Origin: Pseudomonadota bacterium
GTDB taxonomy: Bacteria > Bdellovibrionota > Oligoflexia > Oligoflexales > Oligoflexaceae
Length of the DNA: 17,676 bases
NCBI GenBank assembly: GCA_029556045.1
Contig: JAKQGS010000115.1
Location: forward strand, 1-17,676
Direction: 5' to 3'
Shown here: one piece after another, positions 1 through 6,083 of the stretch
Layout: each line of letters opens with the position of its first letter
How positions within the stretch are numbered: the first letter of the stretch is position 1
Notes under the pieces: generated by a model
The model's input: only the letters and a program-made list of their open reading frames with translations
The model's database searches: none
Told to the model about the DNA's origin: nothing
Position numbers and translations under genes: made by a program

Positions 1-1098
1 GGGGGCGGTCACATCCACCGTGGTTTTGCCCCAGTTGGAAAAGCTGGCAATCGCATCATTGTGGTCGTTAGCGGCTACAGAAATGATGTTATCAATATCG
101 TAATTGGCCGGATAAGAGGCGCTTGCATCATTGTCGGAACCATCGTTACCGGCCGCAGCGACAAAGAGGATACCACGATCATTGGCCTCACGGATGGCGT
201 CCTGAATCCCCTGCGACGCAGCGCCACCGCCCCAACTGTTGCTGGAAAGGCGAACACCCATGTCGGTGGTGTATTCAATCGCTGCAATGATGGCTGCTTC
301 ATTGGTGCTACCGGCATCGGAAAAAATCTTGGCACACATGATACTCGTATACCAGTTGACCCCCACCACGCCCACGCCATTGCCTCCGACCGCGCCGATG
401 GTGCCAGACACGTGGGTGCCGTGGCCATGGCCGTCCATGGGGTCGTTGTCATTATTGATAAAGTCATAGCCATGCACGTCATCCACATAACCGTTGCCGT
501 CATCGTCGACGCCGTTGGTGGCCTTGTCACGGCCGAGGCTGTCAGTGCCAGTTTCGCCGGGGTTGGTCCATATATTGTCTTTGAGGTCGGGGTGATTGTA
601 ATCGCAGCCGGTGTCGATCACCGCCAGGCGGATATCGCGGGAGCCTTTGGAAATGGCCCAGGCTTCCGGTGCATCGATATCGGCATCCATCTTGCCGCCG
701 GTCTGACCTTCATTATGCAAACCATAGAGTTTGCTATAGCTGGCATCATTCGGGGTATCCATCAGCTGATAGATGTAGTTGGGTTCCACATACACCACTC
801 CCGGCATACGGGCGATGGTATCGGCTTTTTCCCGAAGTTCAGCATCCGACATGGGGGCATCCGCCAGGGATTGAAAGCGGATATGCTGGGCGCCATTCCG
901 GAAGGCTTTGATCGATTTCATGCCGATCATCCCCAGGGTGTGGGCCATGAATGACTCATGGGCATCCGGGGCAAACTTCACAATCAGTTCACCTGGTACG
1001 TGCGGCCAGGAAAAAGCATCCTGCTTGGCATACGCACGACCACCCAACAGGCATAAACAGGCCGCCAAAACGACCCCGCGCCGACGCATACCCTTCAT
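1..1098 (-). CDS. Secreted subtilisin-like serine protease (S8), 3' part missing
   Basis: Endopeptidase of the subtilase family, exported by Sec. The reverse strand is open from ATG 1098 to the window edge (366 codons) with no stop. Residues 1-24 form a signal peptide ending AYA. Residues about 33-110 resemble an I9-type propeptide (opens PGELIVKF, ends GVVYVEPNY). The catalytic domain follows: Asp162 in AVIDTG, His226 in GHGHGTHVSG, and the oxyanion-hole Asn in AAGNDG. The nucleophilic Ser (GTSMA) would lie beyond the edge. Residues 196-207 (NGVDDDGNGYVD) are a Ca2+-site-like insertion common in Gram-negative subtilases. The start at 1098 is preferred over ATG 1089 because a GGAAGGGGG Shine-Dalgarno lies 5 bases upstream of 1098. 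It has its own promoter (1172-1201). The substrate is unknown; a secreted nutritional or predatory protease is plausible. Confidence 0.93.
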   Translation of the reverse strand, partial: MKGMRRRGVVLAACLCLLGGRAYAKQDAFSWPHVPGELIVKFAPDAHESFMAHTLGMIGMKSIKAFRNGAQHIRFQSLADAPMSDAELREKADTIARMPGVVYVEPNYIYQLMDTPNDASYSKLYGLHNEGQTGGKMDADIDAPEAWAISKGSRDIRLAVIDTGCDYNHPDLKDNIWTNPGETGTDSLGRDKATNGVDDDGNGYVDDVHGYDFINNDNDPMDGHGHGTHVSGTIGAVGGNGVGVVGVNWYTSIMCAKIFSDAGSTNEAAIIAAIEYTTDMGVRLSSNSWGGGAASQGIQDAIREANDRGILFVAAAGNDGSDNDASASYPANYDIDNIISVAANDHNDAIASFSNWGKTTVDVTAP

Positions 1099-1171
1099 GG
1101 ATACCCCCTTCCGGAAATAGATTCGATTGTTTGGAAAATTCCAAAATTGAGAAATACTGGTTCGTGAGATT

Positions 1172-1201
1172 ATTATAAGGGAGAGCTGGTACAACTGTCT
1201 A
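1172..1201 (-). promoter_or_regulatory. Sigma70-type promoter of the subtilase gene
   Basis: Read on the reverse strand, TAGACA (1201-1196, 5/6 match to the -35 consensus) is followed after 18 bases by TATAAT (1177-1172, perfect -10). Predicted transcription starts near 1165 and leaves a leader of about 67 bases before ATG 1098. This is the best promoter in the window by eye. Confidence 0.7.
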
Positions 1202-1249
1202 GCTGGCCAATTTTGCCGGGCGTTTCTCTTTTTTGAATTTTAGGTGGGT

Positions 1250-1380
1250 TTAAGCTCTTCTCTTTGGCATTTCATGCCAATGAATCTGCTGCAGCATGTA
1301 TCTATTGAGGCAGCTCATGTAACGCCGCTCTTTGCTTTGGTCGAAAAGAAACTATTCTAGCGTATTGCTGTCATATCAAG
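1250..1380 (-). pseudogene. Remnant of the C-terminus of a second sulfide:quinone oxidoreductase gene
   Basis: This stretch aligns without gaps to the 3' end of the intact sqr at 2185-2309, at a constant offset of 935 bases and about 75% identity by eye over some 100 bases. Read in the sqr frame on the reverse strand it gives a degraded C-terminus including FDQSKERR (intact FDQGKERR) and WHEMPKRRA then TAA (intact WHGMLKGRV then TGA). The stop sits at exactly the equivalent position. The remnant has an in-frame TAG at 1352-1354, where the intact gene has Thr364, and a one-base deletion near 1375. Similarity fades beyond about 1380, where a GGACG match reappears after a further gap. Only about 40 codons remain, so it cannot function. 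It implies a former tandem copy of sqr beside the cupin gene. Confidence 0.85.
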
Positions 1381-1407
1381 CTGGTTATGCGTCCGGATGA
1401 AGGATGG

Positions 1408-1434
1408 GGAGCGACCCATGCAACTGGGTCGCCC
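1408..1434 (-). terminator. Hairpin downstream of the cupin gene, possible terminator
   Basis: GCGACCCA (1411-1418) and TGGGTCGC (1425-1432) form a perfect 8-bp stem with a 6-base loop. It extends by two G-C pairs after a bulged A. It lies 37 bases past the cupin stop codon. No T-tract follows on either strand, so it may instead protect the 3' end of the transcript. Confidence 0.45.
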
Positions 1435-1470
1435 ATGCCACTTTGAACTTCAGGGCAATTACACGGAAAA

Positions 1471-1938
1471 CTATCTTGCTATTCCTACCGCAGAGACCTC
1501 CGTCTGATCGGCTTGGGACTCGGCATCCATGATCACGTCCCAGGTATCGCGCGCGTCAAGAAAGAGTACGCAGTCTTCTCCTTCCGCGCATTTGGTGGTG
1601 TGCATCTGTTTTTCTGTAAAAGAAAAATAGGACCCCGCCGGCAGCCTGTATTCAACACCATCGACATTGAATATCATGGTGCCAGCCAGAACCGAGACAA
1701 AATGATCCGCCGTGTGGTGATGGAGAGGTGCCATAAAGCCCGCCTGCATCTTCATATAGGAATGGTGAGGACCTGCTGCGGCATCACCCTCGACCGTCGC
1801 CGTGGTGATGCCCACAAATCCTGGCACCTCATTAAACTGAATGCGATCCGTGTCCATAAGTACTGCTCGCGCCAACAGCGGTGACGCAAGAATAAAGGCG
1901 GCAACACCAAGAACCAACGTATGACGACCAAATTTCAT
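1471..1938 (-). CDS. Exported single-domain cupin protein
   Basis: A 155-residue periplasmic cupin of unknown substrate. The start at 1938 has a strong AAGGAGG Shine-Dalgarno 5-6 bases upstream; the longer open frame to 2070 lacks one and would bury the signal peptide. Residues 1-25 form a Sec signal (MKFGRH then a hydrophobic core, ending LARA). Cupin motif 1 is GFMAPLHHHTADHFVSVLAG (67-86), with His73/His75 as metal ligands and His79 where many cupins have Glu. Motif 2 (LPAG at 99-102) carries His113. Two Cys (117, 123) flank an acidic turn. It lies downstream of sqr on the same strand but 246 bases away, so it may have its own promoter. It resembles ChrR/DUF4437-like exported cupins. A role in thiol or sulfur chemistry is suggested only by location. 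Confidence 0.82.
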   Translation of the reverse strand: MKFGRHTLVLGVAAFILASPLLARAVLMDTDRIQFNEVPGFVGITTATVEGDAAAGPHHSYMKMQAGFMAPLHHHTADHFVSVLAGTMIFNVDGVEYRLPAGSYFSFTEKQMHTTKCAEGEDCVLFLDARDTWDVIMDAESQADQTEVSAVGIAR

Positions 1939-2010
1939 AAGCCCTCCTTTTTCGGCTGGCGAACCCGCTCCACGGCGGACCGTCAAACCAAAGAACATCA
2001 ATGAGAGTTC

Positions 2011-2031
2011 GCAAGAACCACATGTTCTTGC
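2011..2031 (-). promoter_or_regulatory. Perfect inverted repeat upstream of the cupin gene
   Basis: GCAAGAAC (2011-2018), a 5-base spacer and GTTCTTGC (2024-2031) make an 8-bp perfect inverted repeat about 75 bases upstream of the cupin start. It could be an operator or a leader hairpin. It has no T-tract, so a terminator for sqr is less likely. Confidence 0.4.
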
Positions 2032-2184
2032 ATCATGAAAATGGCGCCATCTGGCCGCAGTATGTACCACCTTTTCTGGTGTGATCGTATATTTTTGTCG
2101 TTAGAAACTCAGTTTCTGTTCTGTGAGTTCTGTGAATCCCATCACCTGGTATCCAGCCAGAAACGTCATCCCGTGGGGTCGGGC

Positions 2185-3378
2185 TCAAACCCGTCCCTTC
2201 AACATGCCATGCCAATACATCTGCGGCAGCAGGTACTTTTTGAGCCAGTACATGCTGCGTCGCTCTTTGCCCTGGTCGAATGGAAATGTTTCGACGGGTT
2301 TGCTGTCATAATCAAACTCAGCCAGCACCAAACGTCCATAACCAGTCACTAGCGGACAGGATGTGTAACCATCATACTTGGCGGTGGATGATTGTCCCTG
2401 CATTGCGGCCAGTAGGTGACTCACCAGCACGGGAGCCTGTTTGCGAATGGCCGCCCCGGTTTTACCGGTGGGCAGACTGCTGGCATCCCCGAGGCTGAAA
2501 ACATTCGGAAACCGCACGTGACGGGTGGTGCCTTTATCGACGTCCACCCACCCTGCAGCATCCGCCAGCGGGCTGTTCGCCACAAATCGCGGGCTGCGCA
2601 TGGGCGGGGTGACGTGCAGAAAGTTGTATGGAATCTCCACTTGTTCTTCAGTGCCCGCCTTTTGAAAGGTGGCCACCTGACGCTCCCCATCAATTTTGAC
2701 AAGATTGTGCTGAAAGCGGGTTTCGATACCACGGTCTTTAATGATCTGACTCAGAACCGCGGCATATTTCGGCACCCCAAAAATTCCGGGACTGGCAGAA
2801 GCAAACATCACCTTCGACTTGTCGCGCAATCCATGCAGACGCAGGTAGTGTTCAAACAGGTACATAATTTTCTGGGGTGCTCCACCGCACTTGATGGGGG
2901 TATTGGGAAAGGTGAATATAGCGGTGCCTCCTTTAAACTCCTGGAAAAAACGCCAGGTATCCAGCACATGCTTGGATGAGTAATTGGAGCACACCCCTTT
3001 TTTGCCCAATGCGGTCGTCAGGCCTTCCACACCGTCCCAATGGCATTCCAGCCCCGGAGCCACCACCAGATAATCATAGGCCATGGTTTTTCCACCGACA
3101 GTGGTCAATTCATTATGGGTGGGATTAAATGTGGCCACGGAGTCCTTGACCCACGTGGCCCCATGGGGGATCAGATCCGCTGTGGCTCTCGATGCTTCCG
3201 CCAGCGTGCTCACGCCACCGCCGATCAGAGTAAAGAGAGGCTGGTAATAATGAACTTCAGAGGGTTCAATAATCGTTATCTCCAAAGCTGGTGCCGCATG
3301 CCGCAAACGCGCTGCCACTGTGATGCCGCCGGCCCCACCACCCACGATCAATACCTTTTGTTTCCCTGGGGTTCCCAT
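2185..3378 (-). CDS. sqr: Type II sulfide:quinone oxidoreductase
   Basis: FAD enzyme (397 residues) that oxidises sulfide to sulfane sulfur and passes electrons to membrane quinone. The dinucleotide-binding loop is VLIVGGGAGG (residues 9-18). The two redox cysteines of the type II (mitochondrial SQOR-like) group are Cys164 in TPIKCGGAPQ and Cys341 in YTSCPLV; a further Cys130 is present. The second FAD motif is FSLGDASSLPTGKT (294-307). The C-terminus (AEFDYDSKPVETFPFDQ, then the KERRSMYWLKK stretch) closely follows the human enzyme from memory. The start at 3378 has an AGGT six bases upstream. It is divergent from the YeeE/YedE pair across 104 bases, so shared regulation is likely. No persulfide dioxygenase or rhodanese gene is in view. 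Type II enzymes usually serve detoxification. Confidence 0.96.
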   Translation of the reverse strand: MGTPGKQKVLIVGGGAGGITVAARLRHAAPALEITIIEPSEVHYYQPLFTLIGGGVSTLAEASRATADLIPHGATWVKDSVATFNPTHNELTTVGGKTMAYDYLVVAPGLECHWDGVEGLTTALGKKGVCSNYSSKHVLDTWRFFQEFKGGTAIFTFPNTPIKCGGAPQKIMYLFEHYLRLHGLRDKSKVMFASASPGIFGVPKYAAVLSQIIKDRGIETRFQHNLVKIDGERQVATFQKAGTEEQVEIPYNFLHVTPPMRSPRFVANSPLADAAGWVDVDKGTTRHVRFPNVFSLGDASSLPTGKTGAAIRKQAPVLVSHLLAAMQGQSSTAKYDGYTSCPLVTGYGRLVLAEFDYDSKPVETFPFDQGKERRSMYWLKKYLLPQMYWHGMLKGRV

Positions 3379-3482
3379 TTTTTACCTGCCGTTTATTGCT
3401 TGATTTAATTCCGTTTTTGCCGGATTGTTGCCACTATGAAAGAGTCTTATTGCGATTCTATCCTATCGGTATGAGGTTTGTC

Positions 3483-3917
3483 ATGGAACTAAATATACAA
3501 GAGCAGGTGGTGATGCCACTCATCGGGGGGGGGCTGATTGGATTGGCGGCTGCCATCGTGCTGCTATTTCTCGGGCGCATTCTGGGGGCCAGTGGTGTGG
3601 TGGGAGGTATTTTAAAAATGGACTTTAAAGATATGAGCTGGCGCGTGTCCATCCTTTCGGGCCTGCTCATAGGCGGTTTGGCCATGAAGTCTTTTGAACT
3701 TCCAGTGTTTCAGGATGCCATGCCCCGCCCCAATTGGGCCTTGGTGATCGCTGGTTTTTTGGTGGGATACGGATCCCGATTGGGTTCTGGCTGCACCAGT
3801 GGCCATGGGGTTTGTGGCATCAGCCGCTTTTCCATCCGCTCCATCGTGGCCACCTTGATGTTTATCACGACCGGCGTTGTCACGGTGACCCTTTACCGCA
3901 TTCTGGCAGGAGGTTAA
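3483..3917 (+). CDS. YeeE/YedE family half-size membrane protein (first of a pair)
   Basis: A 144-residue integral membrane protein of the YeeE/YedE (DUF395, sulf_transp) family, thought to move thiosulfate or other sulfur compounds across the inner membrane. Hydrophobic segments lie at about 11-37, 54-66, 84-96 and 118-140. The family signature [17 protein letters not shown] (about 100-116) supplies two Cys that in TsuA-type transporters contact the sulfur substrate. The start at 3483 is chosen for the GAGG six bases upstream; in-frame ATGs at 3471 and 3396 lack a good site. Three bases separate its stop from the next ATG, so the two halves are co-translated, like the PmpA/PmpB pairs in which two half-size proteins replace one full-length YeeE. 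Confidence 0.92.
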   Translation: MELNIQEQVVMPLIGGGLIGLAAAIVLLFLGRILGASGVVGGILKMDFKDMSWRVSILSGLLIGGLAMKSFELPVFQDAMPRPNWALVIAGFLVGYGSRLGSGCTSGHGVCGISRFSIRSIVATLMFITTGVVTVTLYRILAGG

Positions 3918-3920
3918 GTC

Positions 3921-4337
3921 ATGAGATCAACCTGGATCGGCATTCTGGCGGGATTTATTTTTGCGATCGGACTGGGGCTGGCAGGCATGACCAAACCCAG
4001 CAAAGTAATCGCCTTTTTGGACATCTTTGGGGCCTGGGATCCCAGCCTGATGTTTGTGATGGTGGGGGCTATCGTTGTTTATTCCACATCCTACCATCTG
4101 ATCATTCGTCGCAAAGCGCCACTGTTTGCAGCCAAATTTGACCTGCCTGTCAAAAAGCATATCGACAAACCCCTACTCATCGGCTCAGCCATGTTTGGCA
4201 TTGGGTGGGGGCTGGGAGGCATGTGTCCGGCGCCGGCGTTGACAGCTATGATGAGCGGTCATTCCAGCGTGGTGCTGTTTGTGTTGGCTATGCTGACGGG
4301 CATGTACGCGTTTCAATCCATGGGGCCCAAAGTTTAA
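3921..4337 (+). CDS. YeeE/YedE-type (DUF6691) half-size membrane protein (second of a pair)
   Basis: A 138-residue inner-membrane protein and partner of the preceding gene. It opens with a membrane segment carrying FAIGLGLAGMTKPSKVIAFL, typical of DUF6691, followed by FGAWDPSLMFVM. The second half contains GIGWGLGGMCPAPAL with the single conserved Cys expected in the substrate path. About four hydrophobic segments are visible. The start at 3921 has AGGAGG about 6 bases upstream, lying over the end of the previous gene. The pair probably imports thiosulfate or exports or imports sulfane sulfur. Its divergent neighbour sqr supports a link to sulfide metabolism, but the direction of transport cannot be read from sequence. 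Confidence 0.92.
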   Translation: MRSTWIGILAGFIFAIGLGLAGMTKPSKVIAFLDIFGAWDPSLMFVMVGAIVVYSTSYHLIIRRKAPLFAAKFDLPVKKHIDKPLLIGSAMFGIGWGLGGMCPAPALTAMMSGHSSVVLFVLAMLTGMYAFQSMGPKV

Positions 4338-4359
4338 AGCCAAGGTTACAGAAGAAGTC

Positions 4360-4389
4360 TTGGGGGAGAGGCCAATATGCTTCTCCCAA
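4360..4389. terminator. Hairpin between convergent YeeE/YedE and hipA genes
   Basis: TTGGG (4360-4364) pairs with CCCAA (4385-4389). The stem continues AGAG/CTCT-like after two unpaired G, with a loop of about 10 bases. It lies between two convergent genes and could act in both directions. Neither side has a strong T-tract, so the call is tentative. Confidence 0.4.
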
Positions 4390-4416
4390 TCAACCAATCT
4401 CGGAGACCCGGGAAAG

Positions 4417-5733
4417 TTAATGCAATAGAACAGGAAATGTTTTGCGAATACGCCTCACTTCTGATGGGGTGATGCCTGACACTCGACTCAGGGAAGACCA
4501 CTTCCGAATGGAAGTTTGCACGGCTTCAATGATGTCTCTGGCTTCCGATATCTCAAAGCTGTTGGCAATGGTCTCCAAATCGCCGCGGCTGATGCCTCCG
4601 AATTTGCCATTGATTGACATTTGATGCTGATGCGTCCACTTCCCGTCCGGATTATAGGCAAAGGTAATGTCATAGGCCGGCGCCAACTCCCATAATCCAC
4701 CCTCTTTCAGAAGAAATGCGATATTTTTAGCGTGATCGTCGCAGTTATTCGCCAATATGTTAAATACCATTCGGCGAAACAACTCTACAAACGCCGGATG
4801 TTCAAGATGAAGCATTTGCGCTGTAACAAACAGCTTTTCGTAGCTATTGATGCCCGTATCTTTGAAATTGACGTGATTCATGGCGCAAAGGGTTTGGACG
4901 TGATATTTAATATTGTTTTTGCCTCGATCAAATCGCTTCGTCATAAAATGAGCACGGCCATTTTCATTCAGTAAACGACTATCCGAGATGTCAATCCCCG
5001 CATCTCTTGCCATCTGATAGTAAACAAATTCTATCCGCCCAAAATCCTGCGAGGCAGCAAGATGCTGATCGAGATTGAGTCCGTCAAATTTCAGAATCCA
5101 TTGTTCAAAATTTCTGGGAGTTTTAACCTGACCAGAACGGACTTCACACGTCTTTTTGTTGAGTGCAATTAGGGTTTTAGCTCGCGATCCGCCAGCCAAA
5201 TGACCAATTGCGATCAGATTCGAGAGGGTCTTATATATCTGATTATCGTTGGAAAATGTTCCGAGGATAGCACCTCTTAAATTCAAACTGTATTTTCCAA
5301 AATTCAATATGGAAGGCCGGGCGGATAGCAAATCGCTTCGATTCTTAAACTCCAAAGCTCCCAATGATTTAGAGCCAGCGTGAACCAATCGATCCAGTGG
5401 TGAAATGTCGCCTATGGTGATGTCGAAGTCGTTTAAGAACTCTATCAGAGCGCTGTCATCAAGGTTTTCGGAGAGAGAGTCCGCAATCATGGCAGGGAGA
5501 CGAAAGAAAGTCGACTCCGGAAGATTGGTGAAAACGAAGGATTTATCTGACGTATCGATCGGCATTGATATCGGAGATAAGCTTATGTGCCTTTTTAAAA
5601 AACTATCGGAGTAAGTAAAGGAAAAAAAGTTCAAAATTGGATCAAGAATAATTTGGCCGGCAATTCTACCCCAAATATAGACATCGACGATCTTAACTTT
5701 ATGATAGGGGGCCATTCCTCTTTGTTTGTCCAT
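4417..5733 (-). CDS. hipA: HipA-family serine/threonine kinase, no HipB partner visible
   Basis: HipA-type toxin kinase (438 residues, matching the usual ~440). Numbered from 5733: the N-subdomain of the hipA-couple type spans about 15-100; the ATP-loop/autophosphorylation region is LAGGSRAKT (179-187); the beta-strand lysine is Lys215 in WILKFD; the family signature HFMTKRFDR is 262-270; the catalytic loop NCDDHAKN is 330-337; the metal-binding Asp355 is in PAYDIT. All core residues are present, so it looks active. The start at 5733 is favoured (GAGG 9 bases upstream); the open frame reaches 5802 without a ribosome site. Classical hipA follows a small helix-turn-helix hipB; none is open upstream (5734-6079) or downstream. 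The gene is visibly AT-richer than its neighbours, suggesting acquisition. In E. coli HipA phosphorylates GltX; the target here is unknown. Confidence 0.9.
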   Translation of the reverse strand: MDKQRGMAPYHKVKIVDVYIWGRIAGQIILDPILNFFSFTYSDSFLKRHISLSPISMPIDTSDKSFVFTNLPESTFFRLPAMIADSLSENLDDSALIEFLNDFDITIGDISPLDRLVHAGSKSLGALEFKNRSDLLSARPSILNFGKYSLNLRGAILGTFSNDNQIYKTLSNLIAIGHLAGGSRAKTLIALNKKTCEVRSGQVKTPRNFEQWILKFDGLNLDQHLAASQDFGRIEFVYYQMARDAGIDISDSRLLNENGRAHFMTKRFDRGKNNIKYHVQTLCAMNHVNFKDTGINSYEKLFVTAQMLHLEHPAFVELFRRMVFNILANNCDDHAKNIAFLLKEGGLWELAPAYDITFAYNPDGKWTHQHQMSINGKFGGISRGDLETIANSFEISEARDIIEAVQTSIRKWSSLSRVSGITPSEVRRIRKTFPVLLH

Positions 5734-6068
5734 AATCAATTTCCTCGCTTCAGAAATTAACTTAGGAGGACCTTGGTAGGGAGCATAACACCTAAATGAC
5801 ATAAGTCGATGGGTGATACACTCTTATAAAGCAAAGTAATTAAGTGAACTGGATAATTTCGTTGTCAATTGTTGGGTTAATTTCGAGGGAAATATATATA
5901 ACTGTCAATTTCGCAGAATCTGTGTGCGGGCTCCGCTTATGTTGGAGTGCCAATTTCATTCAAAAAAACGCCCCGCATATATGTTTCAACCCATTGTTTT
6001 AATAGCAAAATAATTGACTTTTCGCCACTACTTCATTTTTCCTCTGTTCTTACCGAAGGAGGATTAAG
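5734..6068. other. AT-rich intergenic region between hipA and the lipoprotein gene
   Basis: No credible gene is seen. It is the divergent control region of hipA and the lipoprotein gene. It holds two TTGACA-type -35 hexamers on the reverse strand (5868-5863 and 5909-5904), a repeated TGTCAATT word, an ATATATAT run near 5893-5900, and a TTGACT at 6014 on the forward strand without a good -10. Confidence 0.6.
5839..5868 (-). promoter_or_regulatory. Possible promoter of hipA
   Basis: On the reverse strand TTGACA (5868-5863, perfect -35) is followed after 18 bases by CTTAAT (5844-5839, 4/6 to the -10). The leader to ATG 5733 would be about 100 bases. A second TTGACA 41 bases further upstream lacks an equally good -10. 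Confidence 0.4.
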
Positions 6069-6083
6069 ATGCGAGGAAAATGA
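6069..6083 (+). other. Four-codon leader minigene overlapping the lipoprotein start
   Basis: A perfect AAGGAGG (6056-6062) sits 6 bases before ATG 6069, which opens ATG CGA GGA AAA TGA (Met-Arg-Gly-Lys-stop). Its TGA (6081-6083) overlaps ATG 6080 as ATGA and adjoins ATG 6083. The best ribosome site in the region therefore serves this minigene rather than the long gene, which has only GAGG inside the minigene. Translational coupling is the simplest reading; a sequencing slip in the AAAA run is the alternative. Confidence 0.4.

Noticed and set aside
61..954. Long forward open frame opposite the subtilase gene
   Set aside because: The reverse strand encodes a convincing S8 protease across the same bases. 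The forward translation has no recognisable motif, and its openness mirrors codon bias of the real gene.
2033..2215. 60-residue reverse open frame between sqr and the cupin gene
   Set aside because: It begins inside the end of sqr in another frame, has no ribosome site and shows no domain-like sequence.
5840..5959. 39-codon reverse open frame upstream of hipA as a possible antitoxin
   Set aside because: No Shine-Dalgarno, no helix-turn-helix pattern, and it covers the TTGACA promoter elements. Too short and AT-driven to support.
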